Positions 1 to 7,000 of a stretch of DNA of 34,721 nt are shown one piece after another. The notes beneath the pieces were generated by a model. That model saw only the letters and a program-made list of their open reading frames with translations, did no database searches and had not been told where the DNA came from. Position 1 is the first letter of the stretch; every line of letters starts with the position of its first letter. A program made the translations under genes and the position numbers. The stretch is from Actinomadura sp. KC06 (GTDB taxonomy: Bacteria; Actinomycetota; Actinomycetes; Streptosporangiales; Streptosporangiaceae): NCBI RefSeq assembly GCF_004348735.1, contig NZ_SMKT01000099.1:1-34721 (forward strand), given 5' to 3'.

Positions 1-1
1 C

Positions 2-502
2 ATTACCTACGCTGCCGAAGCTTTCCATAGAATCACACAGGGGGGAACTTATATGGAAGTTCATCAGTTCGATGAACTCATGGCCGCTTATATGACGGCC
101 ACCCCTCCTGAACACAAGGAATGGTTCACGGGCCGAATGAATTATGGAAACGATTCGCCGCTTCCCAAGAGACTCAGGGAACTTGCCGTAATCGCGAAAG
201 GGACAACCCGACCGATGATCGGCAGAGAGGGTAGATGGGCACAAACAATCGCTCAAGTACGAAATGAATTGACTCATCTCGGAGAATGGCCCTCTAAGCT
301 TAGCGGAAATGAGCTATATTTCCTTTCTGAATCCGTCTATTCAGTCCTGCGGGTTGCCATGCTCCTCGAATCTGGGGTTCCACAAGCAGTTCTAGACAAG
401 AAGCGAACCTCCAATCCTGTCACTTGGCATGCGGACCGGATAGAAGCAGCCCTAACCCATGCACGGGAAGTACTCGGCTTGTCGCGGAGCACGGCAGAGT
501 AG
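2..502 (+). CDS. ApeA-like HEPN domain protein, 5' end outside window
   Basis: The reading frame is open to the left edge. The residues before the first internal ATG (position 53) also fit the family (an AEAFHR..GGTY segment), so this is the C-terminal part of a longer protein and the ATG is not the real start. Counting from that ATG, residues 70-75 (RNELTH) match the HEPN RNase motif RX4-6H, within a helical region. Apea-like HEPN proteins are known as anti-phage or RNA-cleaving effectors. A role as RNase in defence is inferred from the family. Base composition is clearly AT-richer than the neighbours, suggesting horizontal acquisition. The N-terminal sensing domain cannot be judged. Confidence 0.72.
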   Translation: MTYAAEAFHRITQGGTYMEVHQFDELMAAYMTATPPEHKEWFTGRMNYGNDSPLPKRLRELAVIAKGTTRPMIGREGRWAQTIAQVRNELTHLGEWPSKLSGNELYFLSESVYSVLRVAMLLESGVPQAVLDKKRTSNPVTWHADRIEAALTHAREVLGLSRSTAE

Positions 503-1044
503 CCTTATCGGGCCCGCATGTGCGCACCACTGCCGAATTTGGCTGTTTTGGATCAAGGGGCGGCGGCGCTCAGGCCGCTGCGCGGCCCCGCGCCTGGCCG
601 CCCGGAGCGTGCGGCGTGGGCGCCGGTCACCGGACGGCCGCGCCGGGCCACGCATCGCGAAGCCGCGGCTCCGTCCGCCAGCTGCCGGCGGTCACGAGGG
701 CCGCGCCGCCGCCAAGGTCGCAGGTTCGAAGCCCCTGCTCGGGCGTTTCGTCACCAAGAACATGTCGCAGGCACGAGGCCCCTGCTCAGGCCACGAACAA
801 GATACCCCGGAGTGCCTCCGGCGGAAGCCCCCCGGTTCAGGGAGGTAGCAACCTGGGCTGGAAATGTGCGTGGCTCCCCCCGACCCCGTGTGTTGAGGAT
901 GGCGGCGGCCGGAACCTGTCAAGGGCGCCCTTCGGGCGTCACTTCGTGATGGCTGCGCCACCCTTGACAGAACCCGTCCGCCGCTCAGTGCAGGTCTCGT
1001 CGGGGCCGGGGGAGGAAGGTGGGGGAAGAACAGCGGCTACGCCG
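503..1044. other. Gene-free GC-rich stretch with structured repeat
   Basis: I see no credible gene in these 540 bases. Long open frames here are low-complexity Arg/Ala/Pro translations typical of GC-rich noncoding DNA. The stretch contains a T-arm-like sequence around 712-745 (GGTTCGAA core) without the rest of a tRNA, and the branched inverted repeat listed separately. A short hairpin (agcggc/gccgct) lies near the end of the toxin gene. Confidence 0.6.
902..984. repeat. Branched inverted repeat, RNA-like or MITE-like
   Basis: An outer 7-bp stem (902-908 with 978-984) encloses a perfect 10-bp stem (916-925 ctgtcaaggg with 961-970 cccttgacag). Inside are two consecutive hairpins with identical ttc loops: cgccc-ttc-gggcg at 926-938 and tcac-ttc-gtga at 939-949. 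This nested arrangement is unlikely by chance. It lies about 60 bp past the 3' end of the toxin gene and could be a terminator-like structured RNA or a small palindromic mobile repeat. I saw no second copy in the window. Confidence 0.65.
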
Positions 1045-1302
1045 CTAGCCCGTCCAGAGGATGTCGATGATGCGGAGCGTCTCGGATTCCTCGTCCACCA
1101 GGATCGTGAGCATGCCCTCGTTGTTATCACCGAAGAAGGCGTGTCGGAGTGCTGTTTGGCCTGGCCGTTCCGGTACCGCATCCCATGGGGCTTCCAGGAG
1201 GTCGAGGAGGCGGTTCAGGAGTGGGCCGTCACGGACTTCGTCGGGGATGCCGTTCAGTTCGTACAGCGCGCGTCCGTGGAAGCCGTCCCAGCGGTACGTC
1301 AC
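1045..1302 (-). CDS. RelE/ParE-like toxin of a TA pair
   Basis: An 85-residue protein. The start chosen is GTG at 1302, whose GTG overlaps the TGA stop of the upstream gene (shared GTGA), implying translational coupling. The protein opens with VTYRWDGFHGRALYEL, resembling small actinobacterial RelE/ParE-fold toxins that begin with a YRVEF-type strand and end in an acidic RIIDILW-type strand. An EAPWDAV segment in the middle is also typical of this group. It probably acts as an mRNA interferase or gyrase poison neutralised by the upstream product; the mode of action is inferred only from fold resemblance. The longer in-frame extension upstream is Arg/Pro-rich and overlaps the antitoxin, so I rejected it. 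Confidence 0.7.
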   Translation of the reverse strand: MTYRWDGFHGRALYELNGIPDEVRDGPLLNRLLDLLEAPWDAVPERPGQTALRHAFFGDNNEGMLTILVDEESETLRIIDILWTG

Positions 1303-1598
1303 ACCCGACCTTCCCAGCCCGGCGGGGTGTAGCGAGCGAAGGTGTCTTCCCGGCTCTGGAGGGCGTCCTGTACCGCCTCGTCGTATCCGGGACGGTCGTA
1401 GGCGATCGCCCGCAGACGCCATTGACGTAGGAGAGTCTGAACCTGCTTGAAGCGCGCCAGGTCGTGGGCCGCGTCGAGCGCGGCGTCGTACTCGGCCCGG
1501 AACTGGTCGCGATGCGACGGCGGGAGCGCATCGAAGATCGCCGCCGGATCCTCGCCGGGATCGCGCGGCGCGGTCGGTTCCTCGGGCTGGGCGGTCAT
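1299..1598 (-). CDS. DUF6247 family protein, probable antitoxin
   Basis: A 99-residue acidic protein starting MTAQPEEP at the ATG at 1598; a TTG three codons upstream is an alternative start. It has a disordered proline-rich N-terminus, then a helical core (AIFDALPPSHRDQFRAEYD... LLRQWRLRA) matching the DUF6247 family commonly found upstream of RelE-like genes in actinomycetes. Its last codons overlap the toxin start by 4 bp, so the two form one transcription unit. It is expected to bind and neutralise the downstream product and perhaps repress the operon. I see no obvious DNA-binding motif, so the repressor role is uncertain. Confidence 0.75.
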   Translation of the reverse strand: MTAQPEEPTAPRDPGEDPAAIFDALPPSHRDQFRAEYDAALDAAHDLARFKQVQTLLRQWRLRAIAYDRPGYDEAVQDALQSREDTFARYTPPGWEGRV

Positions 1599-1761
1599 GG
1601 GGTCCAATCTACCTGTGAGCCGTGTCGGGCGTGGAGGCTCCCGAGCGGCGGAAGCGGTCGCCGAGCAAGATCCGGAACATGTGCGGAATGATCTTGTTCG
1701 GATGGCGGTGCGGCCGGAGAGTACGCGCAGGTGAACGAGGGTGCGGAGCCTTCAGACAGCT

Positions 1762-1808
1762 TCGGACTTCTAATCCGACGGTCGCGGGTTCGAATCCTGC
1801 CGGGCGCG
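1762..1808 (+). pseudogene. 3' half of tRNA-Arg(TCT), probable att site
   Basis: The anticodon stem (tcgga 1762-1766 with tccga 1774-1778), anticodon loop cttctaa with anticodon TCT, T-arm (gcggg-ttcgaat-cctgc, 1784-1800) and 3' acceptor strand cgggcgc (1801-1807) are all present. The 5' acceptor strand that should read gcgcccg is absent, so only the 3' half remains. Integrative elements of actinomycetes typically use this part of a tRNA as attachment core. A tyrosine integrase gene end lies 300 bp away, so I read this as a leftover attL or attR. There is no encoded CCA. Confidence 0.75.
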
Positions 1809-2042
1809 CCTCCACCTGACCTGCGGTTTTACCACTGCCAAGATCCCGGATTCTGTCCCGGTATGTCCCCGTGTTCGCTCGATGTTCGCTCGGTTGTCGC
1901 CGACCTGTCGCCGCCACGCTCGCGAATCACTGCGATCACCCGCCCAGCCACCGCTCCGGCCATCACCACCCCGTACCCGCTGGAACGCCGCCGCACAGGC
2001 GCTTGCCGCCCCTTCGAGCCGCCAGCCACGCCACTACGCGAG

Positions 2043-2254
2043 GACGGGTGTCCGCGCCCGGAACGGCTCGGGCGCGGACACCTGGGCGGTGAATCCGATG
2101 CTCAACCTCGGCCGTTCATCGGCTCGACGCTGGCGGCATCCGGACGACGCGGCCCGTGGCTGCCGGTTCGTCCGGCTCGGGTCCGGTGCGGGCGTTGAGG
2201 ATGACGGCGGCGGCGTCTTCGGCGGACTGGCGGGCCAGGTCGGGCAGGACGCTG
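2043..2254. repeat. Integrase-3'-end repeat, copy A
   Basis: These 212 bases (integrase C-terminal codons, stop and downstream hairpin) are repeated in the same orientation at 26568-26772 with roughly 85 percent identity by eye. The two copies enclose about 24.5 kb as direct repeats. Confidence 0.85.
2047..2082 (-). terminator. Hairpin after integrase A
   Basis: A perfect 14-bp stem (2047-2060 with 2069-2082) with an 8-base loop, 34 bp beyond the integrase stop. There is no clear U-tract, which is common for actinomycete terminators. A near-identical hairpin follows the second integrase remnant. Confidence 0.75.
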
Positions 2255-2484
2255 ATGTAGGTGTCGGAGGCGATGGTGATCGACGACAGCCCCAGCGTCT
2301 CTTGCACGACTTTCAGGTCGTGTCCGGCACGTAGCAGGATGGTGGCGGCGCCGTGCCGCAGGTCGTGCAGCCGGACGGGTGGGAGTCCGGCCTCCATCGC
2401 CAACAGCAGGAATTGTTCGGAGACGGCCATGGGCGCCAACGGGTTTCCGTGTGGTTGGGTGAAGACGAATCCGGTGTCGTTCCA
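2116..2484 (-). pseudogene. Tyrosine integrase, C-terminal fragment
   Basis: About 120 residues of a tyrosine recombinase catalytic domain, starting near WNDTGFVFT. It holds the HDLRHGAAT box (conserved H-x-x-R), the LGLSS segment and the DTYISVLPDLA region with the catalytic tyrosine. The stop is at 2116-2118. The N-terminal arm- and core-binding parts are missing: upstream of about 2485 the sequence switches to a histidine decarboxylase remnant in another frame. The fragment cannot catalyse integration alone. Position next to a tRNA 3' half fits the integrase end of an AICE- or phage-like element that has lost most of its genes. Confidence 0.85.
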
Positions 2485-2489
2485 GGGAC

Positions 2490-2875
2490 GTAGAGATTGC
2501 CTTCCGTGCTCCCCATGGACAGTACGTAGCCCCAGTAGCCCGAATCCTCCGCATCGAAGCCGGACGCCTCGCCATCGATGTGCCACAGCCGCGCATAGTA
2601 GTCGAGCACTGCGCGTTCGAGCCAGCGCGAATGTATGCCGAAAATGGCTTCTACGAAGAATCGCCCGCGTTATTGATATGGTGCCGGAGAAACCGCCCGA
2701 GTGTCTCGGTGCCCTTGAGGTCCTGGCGCACCTGGTATTCGAGGGAGTGGTCGGCGCGCTCGGTGAGATGAGCATAGAGCTTGTCCAGCAGGGCCAGCCT
2801 CGTGGCCTGATCGAACCCATCCGGACCGATCCGGTAATCCTGACCGGCCGGAAGCGCGGGCCGTTCGAGTACCAT
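2490..2875 (-). pseudogene. Histidine decarboxylase (PLP type), N-terminal remnant
   Basis: The likely start is ATG 2875 with a GGGAGAG ribosome site upstream. It encodes MVLERPALPAGQDYRIGPDG..., then ...FLRHHINNAGD. A one-base loss near 2650 shifts the frame, after which FVEAIFGIHSRWLERAVLDYYARLW and YWGYVLSMGSTEGNLY continue in a second frame. The YWGY..SMGSTEGN block is characteristic of PLP-dependent histidine decarboxylases. The match stops after the TAC codon at 2490-2492, where integrase sequence begins, so the PLP-lysine half is lost. It lies 65 bp downstream of the amidotransferase gene on the same strand, as if once co-transcribed. Confidence 0.8.
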
Positions 2876-2940
2876 GGACTCTCCCACGTTTCTCGGCGCC
2901 GCCGAGACGCCCCACACGCGGTGGCCGGCGCGGCGGGCGG

Positions 2941-3810
2941 TCAGGTCACGGTGGTGTGCTCCCCTGACATGGCCTGGGCCTCGGTCCCGGCCAGATCCTC
3001 GAAGCGCAACTTGTGCGCGGGCTCGTCGAAGGGGAAGTACGAGGTGGCGTTCAGCCCGTCGATGACCAGTAGCTCACCGGGTTCGAGCAGGCGCCAGTCA
3101 GGGTCGTCGTCGAGAGGCTCGCTGGCCACCACATGGGCGGGGACCGGTTCCCCCGGCCGGCCGACCTCAAGCCGGGACTGGCCGGAGTTCAACGTGCGCG
3201 TGGTGCCGACCCCCCCGCCTTCGGGCGTCAGCGACCACAGCTCACGATTCTCGGGATAGCGCAGCGCCCAGATTTTGCCGCGTTCGGCGAGCAGCAGGTT
3301 AAGGGAAAAGACCGGAACCCGCTCGCCGAGCCGCCGCACCGCCTCGATCAGCCCGGTCGCCGTGTCACCCTGCCGTTCGATCTCCGCGGTGATGTACGCG
3401 AAGACCAGTTCGGAGTCGGTCGTTCCTTCGACGTGAGCGCGGTCGACGTCTGTGAGCCAGGAGTCGATGAGGTCCAGCCCCTGGACGACCCCGTTATGCG
3501 CGAAAAGGCGGTCTCTGATGTCGAACGGATGCGTGTTGTGCACATCAAGGTGTCCAGTGCTCGCGTAGCGAATATGGCTGATGAAGGTATGCGACACGAC
3601 ATGGCGGGCCGCCATGGCGAAATCCTCGTCCTCGAAGGCCGCGACGGGCGCGCGGTCGCGCACGGGTTCGCTCCCCAGGGAGAACCAGCCGATTCCCGTC
3701 CCATCGGGCATCCTGCGGCTCTGGCTCACCAGACTCGACGCCGAGTCCAACAGCCAGAACGAGGTCTCCACGCGCGGTCCACCGGTAGTCAATCCGAAAA
3801 GTCGGCACAT
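2941..3810 (-). CDS. Class II glutamine amidotransferase
   Basis: A 289-residue Ntn-hydrolase-fold protein beginning MCRLFG, so Cys2 becomes the N-terminal nucleophile after Met removal. Family hallmarks follow: DGTGIGWF (about 37-44), HIRYASTG (about 79-86), NTHPF and FAHNGVV (about 92-110), and TDSELVF. It resembles stand-alone YafJ/EgtC-like GATase II proteins, which hydrolyse glutamine or gamma-glutamyl amides without a fused synthase domain. The ATG at 3810 has an AGG ribosome site nearby. The histidine decarboxylase remnant directly downstream suggests an original operon, perhaps handling a gamma-glutamylated amine; that link is inference. A 10-bp operator-like palindrome lies about 110 bp upstream. 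Confidence 0.88.
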   Translation of the reverse strand: MCRLFGLTTGGPRVETSFWLLDSASSLVSQSRRMPDGTGIGWFSLGSEPVRDRAPVAAFEDEDFAMAARHVVSHTFISHIRYASTGHLDVHNTHPFDIRDRLFAHNGVVQGLDLIDSWLTDVDRAHVEGTTDSELVFAYITAEIERQGDTATGLIEAVRRLGERVPVFSLNLLLAERGKIWALRYPENRELWSLTPEGGGVGTTRTLNSGQSRLEVGRPGEPVPAHVVASEPLDDDPDWRLLEPGELLVIDGLNATSYFPFDEPAHKLRFEDLAGTEAQAMSGEHTTVT

Positions 3811-4144
3811 TTACCTGGCTACTTTCAATCACAATCGCCATCGCGAACGTATGCTGGGTCGTCGCCCCTGAGGCGGGCGCGCCACCGGAACGGATACGAC
3901 GTGCCCGAAGCGCGCGATAAGCAAACGTCGCTGGCGATGTTTGTTTGGGGACTCTTACCGTAGGTCCCAGTCAACCGGCACACGCGCCATACCGCCAGCA
4001 ACAGCCTCGTATCACGCAAGCCCGGCTTTGCTTCCCAACCAACTAAACGGGAGAGTGGCAAAGCCCCTACATACAAGGCATTTGGTGAATTCCACCAACA
4101 ATCTTCAAGACGCAACCGATCCGGCAGTGAACGTACTCAGCGGT
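3811..4144. other. Intergenic, AT-richer stretch
   Basis: No gene is supported here. The segment is less GC-rich than its surroundings. It holds the promoter region of the amidotransferase gene and the palindrome at 3922-3943. The open frames crossing it have no recognisable content. Confidence 0.5.
3922..3943. promoter_or_regulatory. Operator-like palindrome
   Basis: caaacgtcgc (3922-3931), a tg spacer, then gcgatgtttg (3934-3943): inverted arms matching at 9 of 10 positions. Size and symmetry fit a TetR-type operator. It is about 110 bp upstream of the amidotransferase start, so it could control that gene. No adjacent intact regulator gene is present. Confidence 0.4.
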
Positions 4145-4149
4145 GGCGC

Positions 4150-4561
4150 GATCACCATTGGAGCGCTGGGCAGGACGGGTCTGACGGCCTACGCCCGCGC
4201 TCGCCCGCGTGGCTCCCGTTCGGCGCGGCGACACGGTGTTCATCTCGGCCGCGGCCGGCGCGGTCGGCATCGTCGCAGGGCAACTCGCCCGGCGCCTCGG
4301 CGCCCGCCATCGACGCCGCGCGGCTGGGCGGCCGGTTCGCCCTGGTCGGAGCAATCGGCCAGTACGACGCCACCGGCCCGTGAACGGCCTGCGCAATCTC
4401 TACACCGCCTACGCCAAAGACAGGCCGCCGGCTGGCTCGCCGACGGCTCGCTGCACGCGGAACAGACGGTGGTGGACGGGCTGGAACAGGCACCGGCCGC
4501 ACTAATGAGCGTCCTCCGCGGCGCCAACATCGGCAAGATGCTCGTCCGCCTGGACATCTGA
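4150..4561 (+). pseudogene. MDR-family NADP-dependent oxidoreductase remnant
   Basis: Pieces of a zinc-less medium-chain reductase (prostaglandin reductase/YfmJ-like) appear in successive frames: IGALGRTGLTAYA, then APVRRGDTVFISAAAGAVG (the nucleotide-binding AAAGAVG loop), then IDAARLGGRFALVGAIGQYD and NGLRNLYTAYAK, and finally GWLADGSLHAEQTVVDGL and a GKMLVRL end with stop at 4561. At least two internal segments and the whole N-terminus are missing, and there are several frameshifts. It is a decayed gene with no possible product. Confidence 0.8.
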
Positions 4562-4648
4562 CGGTGACGCAGGCGCCCGCCCGCCAGCTCGGGCCGACCA
4601 TGGCTCGGTGGCGAGCGGGCGCCTGGACGGGCCGGGCCGAGCTCGGGG

Positions 4649-5170
4649 TCAGTCGAACGAGAGGCCGGGCGTGGCCCGGACTGCGAGGCGCTGGAGCCGT
4701 TCCCGTGCCGGCGTCCCCTGCCCCGCCGAATACAGCAGGAGACTCAGCCCGGGCTCTTCGGGAAGGACGATGCGCTGATAGTCGAGCTCCAAACCCCCAC
4801 CACGGGGTGCTCCAGAACGTAGCTCTCGTCGCCGATGGACCCACTCCTCAACCTCGTGCTCCTGCCACATCCGTTCGAACTCTGGGCTCTGTGCCCCGCA
4901 TCACCCCGATATGGCCCCGCAAGCGCTCGTCGTCGGGATACCGGGCCAGGTGCGACGGAAGGAGCGCCACGTTCGTGCGGGCCTGTCGCTCCCAGGAGTC
5001 CCCGAGCCACGATCGCGCGTTTGGTTGGAGAAACACCAGTGCGTGACCCTCCGGTGGCCGGGCGAGTCGTCCAGGCAGCCGGTGAGCTCGTCCGCCAGCC
5101 GGTTCCAGGCCAGGATCTCGGTATGGCGGCCGATCAGCACCGCGACGGTCAGCACCATGGAGTCCAACGC
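4649..5170 (-). pseudogene. MmyB-like HTH transcriptional regulator remnant
   Basis: The C-terminal half of an XRE/MmyB-type regulator is recoverable in several frames: TVAVLIGRHTEILAWNRLADELTG, then LLPSHLARYPDDERLRGHIG, then MWQEHEVEEWVHRRR, EHPVVG, and LELDYQRIVLPEEPGLSLLLYSA near the end. These are the ligand-binding-like domain motifs of the MmyB family (LAWN, W..HEV, HPVVG.L.L.Y). The N-terminal helix-turn-helix is not found, and frameshifts interrupt it at least twice. These regulators often stand divergent from oxidoreductases such as the adjacent remnant, so the two may have decayed together. Confidence 0.75.
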
Positions 5171-5186
5171 GCTGGCCTGGACGTCC

Positions 5187-5455
5187 TGTGGGTGGGGATC
5201 GCCGACAGCCCGGAGGCGCGCGTCGCCGAGTCCGAGGGGATCAGGTTCGCCGTCGCAACGGGGAAGATCCGCCGGGCTTCCAACCCGCTGCGGTTGGTGT
5301 CGCCCGCGAATGTGCGGGAAATGGCGCGAATGCCGCTCGGTGTCGCGCAGGCCCGCGCCGTCATCGTCAACAACAGGCCCGATGTGGTGCTGGCCACCGG
5401 CGGGAACGTCGCCGTCCCGGTCGGCTTGGCCACGCGGGCACGAACCTCTCCCGAC
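5187..5455 (+). pseudogene. MurG-like glycosyltransferase fragment
   Basis: About 90 residues in one frame: EARVAESEGIRFAVATGKIRRASNPLRL, then PANVREMARMPLGVAQARAVI, then NRPDVVLATGGNVAVPVGLA. This is the N-terminal acceptor-binding half of MurG-type GlcNAc transferases (the RPDVVLATGGYVAVP block). Neither the N-terminal GGxGGH loop nor the UDP-GlcNAc-binding half is present. It is a fragment, probably from a paralogue rather than the essential murG. Confidence 0.7.
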
Positions 5456-5884
5456 ACGTCCCGTCCACCGAGCCGCTCGACTCAGAACTTCTTCGCGCCG
5501 AATACAAAGGCGAGCGTCGGCACGCGGCCGAGCTAGGAACTCATCCCGACAAGTGGCCGATTGGTGCACATTCGGCGCCGGCCCCGCCACCAGGACCATG
5601 GACGCGTCCGCTGCCGGCGATATCGGTGCTGGGGCCGGACTGCATGTCGGATACGGCCATCGAAGGCCTGAGTTGCTACCTGCTCAGGGGCGTGATCACT
5701 CTCAGACGCGAGCAAAGGGCCGGTTCCGCTGCCCAGGGTGCCTGTTCGAGGTCACCAGGTGTCCCGGCCCGGCCGCCTTCCCCCGCGTGGGTGAGGTGTC
5801 GAGTACCTGCGGGCGAGGCACCAGGTCGGGCGGTGAAGGAGGCTGACGGGGCCAGGACATCCTTCTTCGGCCCGGAGGTCACGC
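5456..5884. other. Gene-free stretch, unidentified remnants
   Basis: No complete gene. A short frame (LLRAEYKGERRHAAELGTHP, about 5480-5545) looks protein-like but I do not recognise it. The rest holds nothing I can support up to the start of the membrane protein. Confidence 0.45.
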
Positions 5885-6948
5885 GTGAACATCCCGCCCG
5901 CGTCCGCCGCCACGGTGGCTTGGTCTGGTTGGTGGCGGCAGTGGCCGTTGTGGGCCGGCTATGTGGCCGGTGGTTGGGCCTTGCTGTATGGAGGTGTTCT
6001 GCTGGCGATCGCCTTGGGCGGCAGGACGCTGTACGACATCCCGTACCTGGTCTGGGTGGCGGTGGCCGCGCTCTTCATGGGGGCGAGCCTGGCCCTGGCG
6101 GCGGTGCGCGAGTGGGGTCGGCGACTGCCGCCATTGGTGGTGTCGGTGGGGCTGTGGACCATGGTGGTGCTCTCCCTGGCGGGAAGCGCGTTTGTGCTGC
6201 TGAACTTGATCGAGCTGGCCGTGGACGGCACAGTGCGCGACCGGGACGGCCGCTCGGACTGGGAGGGATTGGGACAACGGCTCGGTTTCGCGGTCGCGGC
6301 GGCGTTGTTCCTCGCGACGGCACTGTCGTGGCGCCATTGCACGCGGAACAGCTGTCCCCGGTGCGGCCGCCCGGCTCACCCACCAGGCTCGGTGCCGGCC
6401 GTCGTGCGCCCCGCGCCGCCCGCGCCGGGCCGTATCCGCCGCATCGCTCACCTCGGAAGTCTGGCGGTTGTCCCTACTACGCCTGCCACCTGCTGCGCTT
6501 TGCCGATGCACCACCATTTCGGGGTGGGGACCTGGCGGCCCCCGGCGACCTGTTCATTCCGGCCTTCACCCTCGGCACCGCGCTTCCCGCCGAGTTTCTG
6601 CTCCAGGGACTGGTACGCAAATGGGGGATGACCTTCCCGCGCTGGACGCTGTGGCTATCCGGCAAGCGGGTGCCGCGCTTCCTGCCGCTGACCCCGGTCT
6701 GGCTGATCGCCCCCACCCTCGCGGCCTACGGCACGGGCGCCTGGATCTATCTCGCCCTCCAGTTCACCGGCGTGCTGAACATGACCGGCTCACCTTCCCA
6801 ATACCTTCTCGGCTGCGCCGCCGCCACCGCGTTCGCCGGCTACGGATGGGCCCTGGCCATCGCGGCCGCGTCCTATCAGCGACGCACCCGACCCCACTGC
6901 GTGGTCGTCCCGCCACCTCAAACGGAACCTGTCTCCGCTCCCCCTTGA
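5885..6948 (+). pseudogene. Integral membrane protein, frameshifted
   Basis: The gene starts MNIPPASAATVAW at an ATG and encodes several hydrophobic helices in its first frame (residues about 20-45, 55-75, 85-110, 140-150), then a CPRCGRPAHPPG motif. Near 6455-6480 the meaningful reading moves to a second frame, giving CPYYACHLLRFADAPP, GDLFIPAFTLGTALPAEFLL, RWTLWLSGKRVPRFLPLTPVWLIAPTLAAYG, more helices and a stop at 6948. Together they make a roughly 350-residue multi-pass protein of a kind seen in actinomycetes with no known function. A one-base indel has split it, unless this is a sequencing error. Confidence 0.7.
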
Positions 6949-7000
6949 CACAGGGGCGAGTCCGATTCGCGTGTCGTCCTGGCGCACCCGCCCCCGGCCG

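Noticed and set aside
712..745. Possible second tRNA 3' end (ggtcgcaggttcgaag...)
   Set aside because: The T-stem does not pair cleanly and no anticodon arm or acceptor strand is present.
1609..1917. Minus-strand open frame containing RPAGFEPATVGLEVRS
   Set aside because: This phrase is the classic spurious translation of the antisense of a tRNA T-arm and anticodon arm; it arises from the tRNA-Arg remnant, not from a gene.
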